Shown: piece by piece, positions 17,684 through 26,440 of the stretch
Layout of the letters: each line of letters starts with the position of its first letter
Position numbering within the stretch: position 1 is the first letter of the stretch
NCBI RefSeq assembly: GCF_024655565.1
Contig: NZ_JANKOF010000033.1
Location: 1 to 45,484 of the forward strand
DNA length: 45,484 nucleotides
Source: Nitratireductor sp. ZSWI3
Lineage (GTDB): Bacteria > Pseudomonadota > Alphaproteobacteria > Rhizobiales > Rhizobiaceae
Reading direction: 5' to 3'
Position numbers and translations under genes: made by a program
The notes under the pieces: model-generated
The model's database searches: none
What the model was told of the DNA's origin: nothing
What the model saw: only the letters and a program-made list of their open reading frames with translations

Positions 17684-20233
17684 TCACAGGTTGCGCAGCA
17701 CCGGCGCGGCCTTGTGGCCCAGCACCCGCCAGGTTCCCACCAGACCGAACCCGACGGTCAGCACGAGGGCGATGACCACGGTCGACAGGGCGACCTCCGG
17801 AAGGAAGCTTGCCGGCAGTCCCATCACCCGGGCGACCACGTACCAGGCGGCCACGCCACCGGCGAGGAGGGCGAACACCGCCGTGGCGAGCCCGATCAGC
17901 AGATACTCTAGGGTAAAGGCGGCGATCAGCGTGCGCCGCGTCGCGCCCAGCGTCTTCAGCACCACGGCATCGTGGATGCGGGCCCGGTTGCCGGCTGCCA
18001 GGGCACCCGAGAGCACCAGCACGGAGGCGATGAGCGCGACGGCCGCCGCCGCCCGGATGGCGGTCGCAAGCTGCTCCAGCAGCCGGTTGACGACATCGAG
18101 CGCATCCTTCACGCGGACGGTGGTGACTGTCGGGAAGCTGCGGGTCACGGCATTCAGGACCCGCGATTCGTCGGCCGGCGTGGCGTTTGCGTCGGTCAGC
18201 GTCGCGAGCCATGCGTGGGGGGCGCCGGCGAAGGTGTTGGGTGAGAAGACCATCACGAAATTGATCGCCAGCGTCTCCCATTCGACGCGGCGAAAATTGG
18301 CGATCCGCGCCGTGACGCTGCGGCCGAGCACGTTGACTGTGATCGTGTCGCCGACCTTCAGCCCGAGTTCGCCGCCCTCCTCGGCCGCGAACGACACCAG
18401 CGGCTCGCCCTGATAGTCGGGCGCCCACCACTGCCCGGCCGTCAGCGTGGCATTGTCCGGCGCGGTGTCGGAGTAGGTGATGCCGCGGTCGCCGCGCAGC
18501 ACCCACCCGCCTTCCGGCGGGATCTTCATGTCGCGCACGTTCACCCCGTTGAGCGCGGTGATGCGGCCGCGCAGCATCGGCACGCGCTCGAGCCTGCCCT
18601 CCGGCGCCTCCTTGCCGACAAGCGCGGAGAAGGTCTCCACCTCGCCGCTCTGAACGTCGACGAAGAAGAAGTTCGGGGCCACCTCGGGCAGATTGCCGGT
18701 GATCTGGCGGCGCAGATTGCCGTCGATCAGCGCCAGCGTGGCGAGCAGGGTCAGGCCGAGGCCGAGGGAAAGAACGACGGAAGGCGTCAGCGCGCCGGGC
18801 CGATGGATGTTGCCGAGCGCGAGGCGGAGCGGCGTGGAGGCGATGCGCGGGCTGCGCCGGGCCAGCCACTCGATGCCGAGCGCCACGAAGCGCAGGACCA
18901 GGAAGGCGCCGACCGCGGCGCCGACGAAGATCGCCGCCATGCGGCGGTCGTCCGAAAACCAGATCGCAAAACCGGCCAGCACCGCCGCGATGGCTGCGGA
19001 CAGCACGATATAGACGGGCCGCGGCCAGCCCCGGCCATCGATGCCCATTTCGCGGAACAGGGCCGTGGCCGGCACCTCGCGCGCCCTGCCGAGGGGGATC
19101 AGCGCGAAGACCAGCGTGATCATCACGCCGAACAGGGTGGCGATGGCAAGCGCCGCCGGGTAGAGGCCGCCCGCCGCGGGCACTGGAAGCATGTTCGACA
19201 GCACCGCCGAGGCGGCGAACGGCATCAGCATGCCGAGCGCCAGCCCCGCCAGGATGCCGATGCCGGCGATGAGCATGATCTGCACGAGATAGACGGTGAA
19301 GACGAAGCCGCCGGAGGCGCCAAGGCTCTTGAAAGTGGCGATCACCGCACGCTTGCTGTCCAGATAGGCACGCACCGCATTGGCGACGCCGACGCCGCCG
19401 ACCACCAGGGCGGTCAGCCCGACCAGGGTCAGGAACTGCGAGAAACGTTCGATGTTGCTCGACAGCGAGGGAGCGGCGTTGCTGCGCGAGCGGATGTTCC
19501 AGCCAGCATCGGGAAACGCCTCGCCTGCCTGCTGCCGGGCGGCTTCGAGCGCGGCTTCGCCGGCATCCGCCGGCAGGCGCACCTTGTAGACATGCCTGAT
19601 CAGGCTGCCCGGCTGCACGAGGCCGGTCGCCTCGAGCGCCGGCAGCGAGATCATCAGGCGTGGCGCGAAGCCGAACCCGTCCGAAACCGCATCCGGCTCG
19701 GTCACCAGCATGGCCCGCAGCTCGATGGCCTGGCCGCCGAGCATGATGCGGTCGCCGGGCTCGAGGCCGAGCCGCTCGAACAGGAGTTCGGGCGCGGCGG
19801 CGCCGAACGCCCCGTCCCTCTCGCCGAACAGATCCTCCTGCGCCAGCTGCGGCTGCGTCACCAGCTCGCCATAGAGCGGATAGAGCGCGTCGACGGCCTT
19901 CACCTCCACCAATGCCTGGTCGGACCCGTCGGCGAGCCTTGCCATGGAGCGCATGTTGGCGCTCTCGGCCGTATCGCCGAGACCGGTGAGGAAGGCTCGC
20001 TCCGCATCGGTGGCGCGCCTCTGCGTCAATGCGAAGCGAAGATCGGCGGCCAGCAGCGACTGGCCCTGCGTCTCCACGGCCTCGCCGATGGCGCGCGCCA
20101 CCGAATTGACGCCGCCGATGGCGGCGACGCCCAGGGCAATGCAGGCCAGAAAGACGAAGAAGCCGGCCAGCCCGCCGCGCATCTCGCGCAACGAGAAGCG
20201 AAACGCCAGACGCAGCGTGCGCGTGAAGCTCAT
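17684..20233 (-). CDS. ABC transporter permease of the YbbP/FtsX type
   Basis: 849-residue inner-membrane protein with two FtsX-like permease modules: an N-terminal helix (about residues 20-40), a large periplasmic domain, three helices near 260-400, a second helix group near 420-480, another periplasmic domain and a C-terminal three-helix bundle (about 725-845). This matches the COG3127 type, historically described as linked to lysophospholipase L1 (TesA). It probably works as a mechanotransmitter rather than a classical importer. Its ATG overlaps the ATPase stop by four bases. The partner ATPase and a divergent TesA-like gene lie next to it, as in E. coli ybbAP-tesA. Confidence 0.92.
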   Translation of the reverse strand: MSFTRTLRLAFRFSLREMRGGLAGFFVFLACIALGVAAIGGVNSVARAIGEAVETQGQSLLAADLRFALTQRRATDAERAFLTGLGDTAESANMRSMARLADGSDQALVEVKAVDALYPLYGELVTQPQLAQEDLFGERDGAFGAAAPELLFERLGLEPGDRIMLGGQAIELRAMLVTEPDAVSDGFGFAPRLMISLPALEATGLVQPGSLIRHVYKVRLPADAGEAALEAARQQAGEAFPDAGWNIRSRSNAAPSLSSNIERFSQFLTLVGLTALVVGGVGVANAVRAYLDSKRAVIATFKSLGASGGFVFTVYLVQIMLIAGIGILAGLALGMLMPFAASAVLSNMLPVPAAGGLYPAALAIATLFGVMITLVFALIPLGRAREVPATALFREMGIDGRGWPRPVYIVLSAAIAAVLAGFAIWFSDDRRMAAIFVGAAVGAFLVLRFVALGIEWLARRSPRIASTPLRLALGNIHRPGALTPSVVLSLGLGLTLLATLALIDGNLRRQITGNLPEVAPNFFFVDVQSGEVETFSALVGKEAPEGRLERVPMLRGRITALNGVNVRDMKIPPEGGWVLRGDRGITYSDTAPDNATLTAGQWWAPDYQGEPLVSFAAEEGGELGLKVGDTITVNVLGRSVTARIANFRRVEWETLAINFVMVFSPNTFAGAPHAWLATLTDANATPADESRVLNAVTRSFPTVTTVRVKDALDVVNRLLEQLATAIRAAAAVALIASVLVLSGALAAGNRARIHDAVVLKTLGATRRTLIAAFTLEYLLIGLATAVFALLAGGVAAWYVVARVMGLPASFLPEVALSTVVIALVLTVGFGLVGTWRVLGHKAAPVLRNL

Positions 20234-20931
20234 GCGGTTGCCGCCTTGATCGCGGGCGCCGTCGGCTCGATCCGGCCGGAGCGCATGGCGACCTGTCGCG
20301 CGCAGCGTGCGGCAAGCGCCGGATCGTGGGTCACCAGCACCAGGGACGTGCCGCGTTCCTCGGCCTTGGCGAACAGGAGATCGGCGATCTGCCGCCCCGT
20401 CGCCTGGTCGAGATTGCCGGTGGGCTCGTCGGCGATCAGGATGGCGGGCGCCGGCGCAAGCGCGCGGGCGATGGCGACGCGCTGCTGCTCGCCGCCCGAC
20501 AATTCACCCGGATAATGCGTCAACCGGCCGCTGAGGCCGACCGCCGCCAGCTCGGCTTCCGCCGCCGCGAAGGGATCGGGGTGATGCGCCAGCTCCAGCG
20601 GCACGGCGACGTTTTCGAGCGCCGTCATGTTGGGAATGAGATGGAAGGACTGGAACACGATGCCGATCGTGCGGCCGCGAAAGGCGGCAACGGCATCCTC
20701 GCCGAGCCGGTTCAGCTCCGTTCCGTCGACGCGCACTGCGCCGCTGTCGATCCGCTCCAGCCCGGCGATCACCATCAGCAGGGTGGATTTTCCCGAACCG
20801 GAAGGACCGATGATCGCCGTCGACTGGCCGCGCGCGACCGACAGGCTCACATCCTTCAGGACATGGACGGACGAAGCGCCCTCGCCCAGGGTCAGCGACA
20901 CGTCCTCCAGCTCGATCACGGGTTCTGTCAC
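20230..20931 (-). CDS. ABC transporter ATP-binding protein, YbbA/LolD-like
   Basis: 233-residue ATPase. Walker A GPSGSGKST (42-50), Q-loop VFQSFHLIPNMTALENV, signature LSGGE (144-148) and Walker B ILIADEP (164-170) are intact. The LolD/MacB/YbbA group energises FtsX-type permeases, and here the ATGA overlap with the 849-residue permease identifies the partner. The start codon is GTG at 20931. The gene is divergent from the esterase at 21013, with a shared control region of about 80 bp. Confidence 0.93.
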   Translation of the reverse strand: MTEPVIELEDVSLTLGEGASSVHVLKDVSLSVARGQSTAIIGPSGSGKSTLLMVIAGLERIDSGAVRVDGTELNRLGEDAVAAFRGRTIGIVFQSFHLIPNMTALENVAVPLELAHHPDPFAAAEAELAAVGLSGRLTHYPGELSGGEQQRVAIARALAPAPAILIADEPTGNLDQATGRQIADLLFAKAEERGTSLVLVTHDPALAARCARQVAMRSGRIEPTAPAIKAATA

Positions 20932-21012
20932 GGAAAAGACATCCTATATTGGGAAGACATGGCGTGGCGGTCGTACAAGGCGGACGATTTCGGCAAATAT
21001 GGGTTTTCCCGG

Positions 21013-21684
21013 ATGGCATTCAAATTCTTTCCGCATTTTCAGCCGTTCAAAAAGAGTTCATTTCTCCTGCTGGCGTTCCTGCTGGCCGTGCCGGCATCCG
21101 GTGCGGCAAGGGCCGAGCCCGTGCAGATCGTGGGCTTCGGCGACAGCCTGATGGCCGGTTACGGGCTGGGGCCCGGCGAATCCTTTCCCGAGAAGCTGGA
21201 AGCGGCGCTCCAGGCGAAGGGGTTCGACGTGGCGGTCGCAAATGCCGGCGTCTCGGGCGACACGACGAGCGGCGGGCTGACGCGGCTCGAGTGGTCGGTG
21301 CCGGAAGAGGCCGATGTCGTCGTCGTGGAGCTCGGCGCCAACGACATGCTGCGTGGCATACCGCCGGCCTCCACCGAGGCCAATCTCGAGGCCATCGTCG
21401 AGAAGCTTCAGGCGCGCGGCCACCGGGTGGTTCTCGCCGGCATGCGCGCGGCGCCGAATCTCGGTCCCGATTACGCCGCCGCCTTCGATCCGATCTATGA
21501 GCGCCTGGCCGGGAAGTACGGCCTGACGCTTATCCCCTTCTTTCTCGACGGTGTCGCAGCCGAGCCGACGTTTCTGCAGGAAGACGGGATGCACCCCAAC
21601 GCAAAAGGCATCGAGCGCATGGTCGAGCGCCTGCTGCCGGTGATCGCAAGAGTGCTTGAAGAGCAGAAGGAGGAGGACGCCTGA
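21013..21684 (+). CDS. TesA-like arylesterase / lysophospholipase L1, SGNH hydrolase
   Basis: About 223-residue periplasmic esterase. A signal peptide (basic KK at 13-14, hydrophobic core to about 30, ASGAARA cleavage) precedes the SGNH blocks: GFGDSLMAGYG (nucleophile S45), NAGVSGDTTSG (block II glycine), VELGANDMLRG (block III, N110) and EDGMHPNAKG (D191, H194). It hydrolyses aryl esters, acyl thioesters or lysophospholipids in related proteins. An in-frame ATG at 20959 would add 18 residues ahead of the signal; 21013 gives a better signal peptide, though neither start has a strong ribosome site. Divergent from the YbbA/YbbP pair. Confidence 0.92.
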   Translation: MAFKFFPHFQPFKKSSFLLLAFLLAVPASGAARAEPVQIVGFGDSLMAGYGLGPGESFPEKLEAALQAKGFDVAVANAGVSGDTTSGGLTRLEWSVPEEADVVVVELGANDMLRGIPPASTEANLEAIVEKLQARGHRVVLAGMRAAPNLGPDYAAAFDPIYERLAGKYGLTLIPFFLDGVAAEPTFLQEDGMHPNAKGIERMVERLLPVIARVLEEQKEEDA

Positions 21685-21763
21685 ACCGGACCCAAGAAAC
21701 CGCTTGCCCGTGACGGCAATCGGTGATTCGCTGTCATTGACAGTGCGATTCGAGGAGGTTGCC

Positions 21764-22363
21764 ATGCCGCGACTTTTCACCGCCCTCGAGATCCCGCGTG
21801 ACGCGGCCTTGTCGTTGTCACTCCTGCGCGGGGGCCTCCAAGGAGCTCGTTGGATCGACGTCGAAAACTATCACCTGACCCTGCGTTTCTTTGGCGATAT
21901 CGAAGGCCACACGGCCGATGAGATCGCCAATGCGCTCGACAGGATTCGGCGCCCCTCCTTCACTCTCAAGCTCTCGGGCGTCGGCGCCTTCGGGCAGAAG
22001 AAGCCGCATGCGCTCTGGGCGGGCGTTTCCGCGTCGCCGGACCTTTATGCGCTGCAGGGCGAGATCGAGGGGATCTGCCGGCGGCTGCGCCTGCCGCCCG
22101 ATCCGCGCAAGTTCACCCCGCATGTGACGTTGGCGCGGCTGAAGAACGCCAATCCGCACGATGTCGCAGCCTATTTATCGGCGCGCGGCAACTTCGCCTC
22201 GGTGCCGTTCACCGTGGGCCGTTTCGTGCTGATGTCGTCGCGCGCCTCGGTCGGCGGCGGGCCCTACATCATCGAAGAGGCCTGGCCCCTGGTCGGCGGC
22301 GAGAACGATCGTCAGTCGAGCTTCGCAAACAGCGCTTCGGAGGCTTCCCGGATCATGTGGTAG
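21764..22363 (+). CDS. thpR: RNA 2',3'-cyclic phosphodiesterase (2'-5' RNA ligase family)
   Basis: 199-residue enzyme of the 2H phosphoesterase superfamily that opens 2',3'-cyclic phosphate on RNA ends. Both HxTx motifs are present: HLTL (H37, T39) and HVTL (H120, T122). The start has a strong GAGGAGG upstream. The family usually ends near the EEAWPL at residues 171-176; here the frame runs on for about 23 more residues, read from the opposite strand of the tyrosine phosphatase gene, giving a 52-bp convergent overlap (22312-22363). The extension probably has no function. Confidence 0.92.
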   Translation: MPRLFTALEIPRDAALSLSLLRGGLQGARWIDVENYHLTLRFFGDIEGHTADEIANALDRIRRPSFTLKLSGVGAFGQKKPHALWAGVSASPDLYALQGEIEGICRRLRLPPDPRKFTPHVTLARLKNANPHDVAAYLSARGNFASVPFTVGRFVLMSSRASVGGGPYIIEEAWPLVGGENDRQSSFANSASEASRIMW

Positions 22364-22785
22364 ACGGCCGCAAAGCCGTCGTCCCCGCCGTAATAGGGAT
22401 CCGGAACGTCGACGGCCCTGCCGCCGGCATGGTCCAGGAACAGACGGATTTTTCCCGTTGCCGACTGCGGCGCCCGTGAAAGCAGCGTCTGCACATTGCT
22501 GCGGTCCATGCCGAGGATCAGGTCGAAGCGCCGGAAGTCCTCCTTGTTGACCTGGCGTGCCCGTTGGCCGGAAATATCGACGCCGAAGCGGCGGGCGACG
22601 GCCATCGAACGCGGATCCGGTTGCTCCCCGACATGCCAGGCGCCCGTGCCGGCGGATTCGATATGGAAGGCGCTGGAGCGTCCGTGCTCGTCGACGACGG
22701 CGCGAAAGACGCCCTCGGCCAGCGGCGAGCGGCAGATGTTGCCCAGGCAGACGAACAGGATGGCGTATCGGGGCTTTGCGTTCAT
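22312..22785 (-). CDS. Low-molecular-weight protein tyrosine phosphatase
   Basis: 157-residue cytoplasmic phosphatase. The P-loop CLGNICRS holds the nucleophile C13 and R19; the general acid D129 lies in DPYYGG. All catalytic elements are intact and the length is standard. In bacteria such enzymes dephosphorylate tyrosine kinases of polysaccharide export or act on small phosphoesters or arsenate, but no exopolysaccharide or ars gene is adjacent here. It is divergent from phhB and converges with, and overlaps, thpR. Confidence 0.95.
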   Translation of the reverse strand: MNAKPRYAILFVCLGNICRSPLAEGVFRAVVDEHGRSSAFHIESAGTGAWHVGEQPDPRSMAVARRFGVDISGQRARQVNKEDFRRFDLILGMDRSNVQTLLSRAPQSATGKIRLFLDHAGGRAVDVPDPYYGGDDGFAAVYHMIREASEALFAKLD

Positions 22786-22843
22786 GGACGGGACGCTATC
22801 TTCGGGTCAGGCGGTAAACAAGGCGATACCACGGAGAGGCACG

Positions 22844-23134
22844 ATGGCAAGACAAAAGCTCGACACGACCGCGGCTGAAGAGGCGCTGAGGACCATCGAC
22901 GGATGGGCGCTGGCCGATGACGGCCTTTCCATTCACCGACGCTTCACCTTCCGCAATTTCTCCGAGGCCTTCGCCTTCATGACGCGGTCGGCGCTTGCGG
23001 CGGAAAAGCTCAATCACCACCCCGACTGGTCGAACGTCTACAAAAGCGTCGACGTGACACTTTCCACGCACGATGCGGGCGGCCTCACCGAGCTCGACTT
23101 CGCGCTGGCCAAGGCCATGAACGACTTCGTCTAG
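22844..23134 (+). CDS. phhB: 4a-hydroxytetrahydrobiopterin dehydratase (pterin-4a-carbinolamine dehydratase)
   Basis: 96-residue enzyme that regenerates the pterin cofactor of aromatic amino acid hydroxylases. The active-site pattern KLNHHPDWSNVYKSVDVTLSTHD contains H58, H59, P60 and H76, matching the catalytic histidines of the family. ATG 22844 is preceded by GGAGAGG. No phenylalanine hydroxylase is nearby; stand-alone phhB genes are common in this group. Confidence 0.95.
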   Translation: MARQKLDTTAAEEALRTIDGWALADDGLSIHRRFTFRNFSEAFAFMTRSALAAEKLNHHPDWSNVYKSVDVTLSTHDAGGLTELDFALAKAMNDFV

Positions 23135-23187
23135 CATTGCATTTGCGGGCGCATTGTCCCACATCATGGCGGACCGGGAGCATGACG

Positions 23188-23568
23188 ATGGACGACGTGA
23201 AAATCGGCGAGATCCTCGGGCCGGTCGGTCCGGGCGAGAGCAGGCGGCGCGAGGAACGCGTGCGCGAGCGGTTCTGGCGCACCGCCAAGAAAGCCGCGCG
23301 ACAGGTCCCCTTCATGGAGGAGCTGGTGGCCGGTTACTATTGCGCGCTCGACAACGAAACGCCGCCGCGCGTGCGCGGCATCCTGCTGGCCGCCCTTGCC
23401 TATTTCGTCCTGCCGCTCGACCTGGTGCCCGATTTCCTGGCCGGTTTCGGCTTCACCGACGACGTGGCGGTCATCATGGCGGCGCTCAACGCCGTGCGCG
23501 GCCATATCACGCCGGCACACCGGCTGGCGGCCAGGCGGGCGCTTCACGAGACTGAAGTCGACCTTTAG
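23188..23568 (+). CDS. YkvA family protein (DUF1232)
   Basis: About 126 residues. A basic N-terminal region (SRRREERVRERFWRTAKKAAR) is followed by the DUF1232 core ILLAALAYFVLPLDLVPDFL then GFTDDVAVI, a short hydrophobic hairpin likely inserted in the membrane. Function is unknown. ATGs at 23182 and 23188 are both in frame; GGGAG lies one nt from the first and seven nt from the second, so the second is favoured. It lies about 50 bp downstream of phhB and may be co-transcribed. Confidence 0.87.
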   Translation: MDDVKIGEILGPVGPGESRRREERVRERFWRTAKKAARQVPFMEELVAGYYCALDNETPPRVRGILLAALAYFVLPLDLVPDFLAGFGFTDDVAVIMAALNAVRGHITPAHRLAARRALHETEVDL

Positions 23569-23590
23569 CAAGTCAAATTCTTGCCTTTTT
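23568..23590 (+). terminator. Weak intrinsic terminator after the DUF1232 gene
   Basis: GCAAG-TCAAATT-CTTGC is a 5-bp stem followed by CTTTTTC, overlapping the stop codon. The stem is short, so efficiency is doubtful. Confidence 0.4.
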
Positions 23591-23778
23591 CATTCGTTTC
23601 AAACGGTAACGAAGGGGTGTTCGCCGCCGGCCGCGACAGGGCCTGCAGCGGGTATCGGGGTACGGCGCATGAAGATCGCTTGATTCGCTTCACGCTTTGG
23701 TAACCCAGATTAAGTAAAAATGAAGTGATCGAGGCTGAGGCTGATCGGCTTCAAGACACTGGCAAAAAAAAGACGGTC

Positions 23779-24285
23779 ATGACGATGCGCGTACTGATTT
23801 CGACACTCATGCTCATTTGCGGAATGGCGGCGGCGAGCCCGGCCCTGGCACAGGCCACGGCGGTCGGCCAGCACCGCGACTGGGGCGTCTACAGCTACCA
23901 GTCGGGCAACGGCAAGGTGTGCTATGCGATGAGCGTGCCGAAGGAAAAGCTGCCGGGCAGCCTCGACCATGGTGACATCTTCTTCTTCGTGAGCCAGAAG
24001 CCCGGGCAGAACGTGGCGTCCGAGCCGCAATTCATCGCGTCCTACAATTTCCAGGACGGATCGAAGGTGACGGCGACGGTGGGCGACAAGAGCTTCACCA
24101 TGTTCACCCAGGGCAAGTCCGCCTGGCTGGAGAATGCCGCCGAGGAACCGCAGCTCATCGCCGCGATGAAGGGCGGATCGACGATGAAGGTCGCTGCAAA
24201 GTCGGGCCGTGGCAACGACACCAGCTATGTGTTCTCGCTGAGCGGCGTGACGGCGGCGATCGACGCGACCAAGAACTGCAAATAG
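23779..24285 (+). CDS. Invasion-associated locus B (IalB) family secreted protein
   Basis: 168 residues. A signal peptide (MRVLISTLMLICGMAAASPALAQ-type, cleavage near residue 25) precedes a beta-rich domain: WGVYSYQSGNGKVCYAMS, DIFFFVSQKPGQN, VGDKSFTMFTQGKSAWL, and a terminal KNCK. The two cysteines (KVCYA and KNCK) probably form a disulfide. The family is named after a Bartonella protein linked to erythrocyte invasion but is widespread in free-living rhizobia, where its role is unclear. Two in-frame ATGs (23779 and 23785) precede the signal; no strong ribosome site distinguishes them. Confidence 0.85.
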   Translation: MTMRVLISTLMLICGMAAASPALAQATAVGQHRDWGVYSYQSGNGKVCYAMSVPKEKLPGSLDHGDIFFFVSQKPGQNVASEPQFIASYNFQDGSKVTATVGDKSFTMFTQGKSAWLENAAEEPQLIAAMKGGSTMKVAAKSGRGNDTSYVFSLSGVTAAIDATKNCK

Positions 24286-24411
24286 GCAGCCTCGACACGG
24301 AGCTTCGCCACCGCAGGTGACGCGGACGGCGGAGCGTGCTATGAGCGCCGCAAATGAACGGGCGGCCCCGCGCTGCGGAGCGTGCCGCCCACAGCCCGTT
24401 TCAAGAACGCC

Positions 24412-25638
24412 ATGGCACTGACACTCGACCTGAGCACGCCCGAGAGCCGCGCGGAACTGCGCCCCGGGGTAACACCGGACAAGAAGCCGCTGATCGGCCT
24501 TTCGCGCGACGAGCTGGCCGAGGCGCTTGCCGCGCTCGGCGTTCCCGAGCGGCAGACGCGCATGCGCGTGCGCCAGCTCTGGCATTGGCTCTATGTGCGC
24601 GGCGTGTCCGATTTCGCGCATATGTTCAACATCTCCAAGGACCTGCGGGCGGCGCTCGAGGAGGAATTCACCATCGCACGCCCCGAGATCGTCGAAGAGC
24701 AGATCTCGCAAGACGGCACGCGCAAATGGCTGATGCGCTTCCCGCCGCGCGGCGCCGGCCGGCCGGTCGACGTGGAGACGGTCTACATTCCCGAGGAAGG
24801 GCGCGGGACGCTGTGCATATCCAGCCAGGTGGGCTGCACGCTGACCTGCTCCTTCTGCCACACCGGCACCCAGAAGCTGGTGCGCAACCTGACGCCGGGC
24901 GAAATCCTCGACCAGCTTCTCGTCGCCCGCGACCGGCTGGGCGATTTTCCGGACGCCGACACGCCCGACGGCGCGATCGTTCCGGCCGAGGGCCGCAAGA
25001 TCACCAACATCGTCATGATGGGCATGGGCGAGCCGCTGTACAATTTCGACCATGTGAAACAGGCCCTGCTGATCGCCTCCGACGGCGAGGGCCTGTCGCT
25101 GTCGAAGCGCCGGATCACCCTGTCGACCTCCGGCGTGGTGCCGGAAATCTACCGCACCGGCGAGGAGATCGGCGTGATGCTGGCGATCTCGCTGCACGCC
25201 GTGCGCGACGAGTTGCGCGACGCGCTGGTGCCGATCAACAAGAAGTATCCGCTGAAGGACCTGCTCGAGGCGTGCCGGGCCTATCCGGGCCTGTCGAACG
25301 CCCGCCGCATCACCTTCGAATATGTGATGCTGAAGGGCGTCAACGATTCGCTCGAGGACGCGCGCGAGCTGGTGCGGCTTTTGAAGGGCATTCCGGCGAA
25401 GATCAACCTGATCCCGTTCAATCCGTGGCCCGGCAGCGACTATGAATGCTCCGACTGGGAGCAGATCGAGGAGTTCGCCGACCTGGTGAACAAGGCCGGC
25501 TACGCCTCGCCCATCCGCACGCCGCGCGGGCGCGACATCCTGGCCGCCTGCGGCCAGCTCAAATCCGCCTCCGAGCGCATGAAGAAGGCCGACCGGCTGA
25601 GGCTCGAGGCGATGATGATCGCCGGACACGGCGAGTAA
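24412..25638 (+). CDS. rlmN: 23S rRNA (adenine-2503-C2)-methyltransferase / tRNA A37 methyltransferase, radical SAM
   Basis: About 408-residue radical-SAM enzyme. The [4Fe-4S] motif CTLTCSFC (C142, C146, C149), the [10 protein letters not shown] motif and the C-terminal catalytic cysteine [10 protein letters not shown] (C380) required for the methyl-transfer mechanism are all present. The N-terminal RNA-binding region includes [18 protein letters not shown] 24412 gives a normal N-terminus; an in-frame GTG at 24382 is also possible and neither has a convincing ribosome site. The gene follows ialB by about 126 bp. Confidence 0.96.
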   Translation: MALTLDLSTPESRAELRPGVTPDKKPLIGLSRDELAEALAALGVPERQTRMRVRQLWHWLYVRGVSDFAHMFNISKDLRAALEEEFTIARPEIVEEQISQDGTRKWLMRFPPRGAGRPVDVETVYIPEEGRGTLCISSQVGCTLTCSFCHTGTQKLVRNLTPGEILDQLLVARDRLGDFPDADTPDGAIVPAEGRKITNIVMMGMGEPLYNFDHVKQALLIASDGEGLSLSKRRITLSTSGVVPEIYRTGEEIGVMLAISLHAVRDELRDALVPINKKYPLKDLLEACRAYPGLSNARRITFEYVMLKGVNDSLEDARELVRLLKGIPAKINLIPFNPWPGSDYECSDWEQIEEFADLVNKAGYASPIRTPRGRDILAACGQLKSASERMKKADRLRLEAMMIAGHGE

Positions 25639-25697
25639 GCCCGAAAAACTTGCTTGCTTCGCCTTCACCGTGGGCTGTGGCCGGCGCTTAAGGCCGC

Positions 25698-26339
25698 TTA
25701 TCGGGCCTGCGCGGTGAGGATCTTGAGCGCAAAGGCGGAGAAGACGCCGGCGAACAGGTAGTCGACCACGCGGGTGACGCGCGGGCTCTTTTTCAGGAGC
25801 CTGGAAAACCCGTCGGCCGCGATCACCATCGGTGCGGTGATCGGCAGGGCCAGCGGAATGAACAGAAGGCCGAGAAAGAACAGCTTGCCTGGCGCATGCG
25901 GGTCGCTGGCCGAGACGAATTGCGGCAGGAAGGTCATGAAGAACAGGATGATCTTCGGGTTGAGGAGATTGATCCCCAGTCCCGTCGCCCAGTTGCGCAG
26001 CAGCGAGCGGCCGTTGCCGGCCTTGCTTTCCGGCGAGAAGGCGGATCCCTTGCGGATCGCCTGGACGGCCAGCCAGATCAGATAGCCGGCTCCGAACACT
26101 TTCAGCACCAGGAAGGCCTGCGGCGAGGCGACGATCAGCGCCGACAGGCCGAGCGCCACCAGCGCCGTGTGGATCATGATGCCGGTCATGGCGCCGAACA
26201 TGCAGGCAAAGCCGGCCGCGCGGCCCTGGCTGAGCGCCCGGCCGACGAACAGCGTCATGTCGGGGCCCGGCGTGATCGAGATGACGAAGGTGGCAAGCGC
26301 GAATTGCAGGATGGTCGCGGAATCGGGGATGAAATCCAT
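25698..26339 (-). CDS. LysE family translocator (amino-acid/homoserine-lactone exporter type)
   Basis: 213-residue inner-membrane exporter with about six hydrophobic segments. The canonical SITPGPDMTLFVGRALSQG motif (with intact P-G-P) and LGINLLNPKIILFFMTFLPQFV are present. Members export amino acids and derivatives; no substrate can be assigned. It is convergent with rlmN, 59 bp apart, and transcribed away from the SIS gene by 101 bp. It is more canonical than the LysE-type gene at 5907-6518. Confidence 0.92.
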   Translation of the reverse strand: MDFIPDSATILQFALATFVISITPGPDMTLFVGRALSQGRAAGFACMFGAMTGIMIHTALVALGLSALIVASPQAFLVLKVFGAGYLIWLAVQAIRKGSAFSPESKAGNGRSLLRNWATGLGINLLNPKIILFFMTFLPQFVSASDPHAPGKLFFLGLLFIPLALPITAPMVIAADGFSRLLKKSPRVTRVVDYLFAGVFSAFALKILTAQAR

Positions 26340-26440
26340 GACTGAGAACCCAGGCGGCTGATCGGCTCGGAAGCTAACGCAGCTTTTGCCGCAACGCCAG
26401 AGCGCGAGGCAAAAGTCGAATTTGAACTTCGTTCCGGGCG

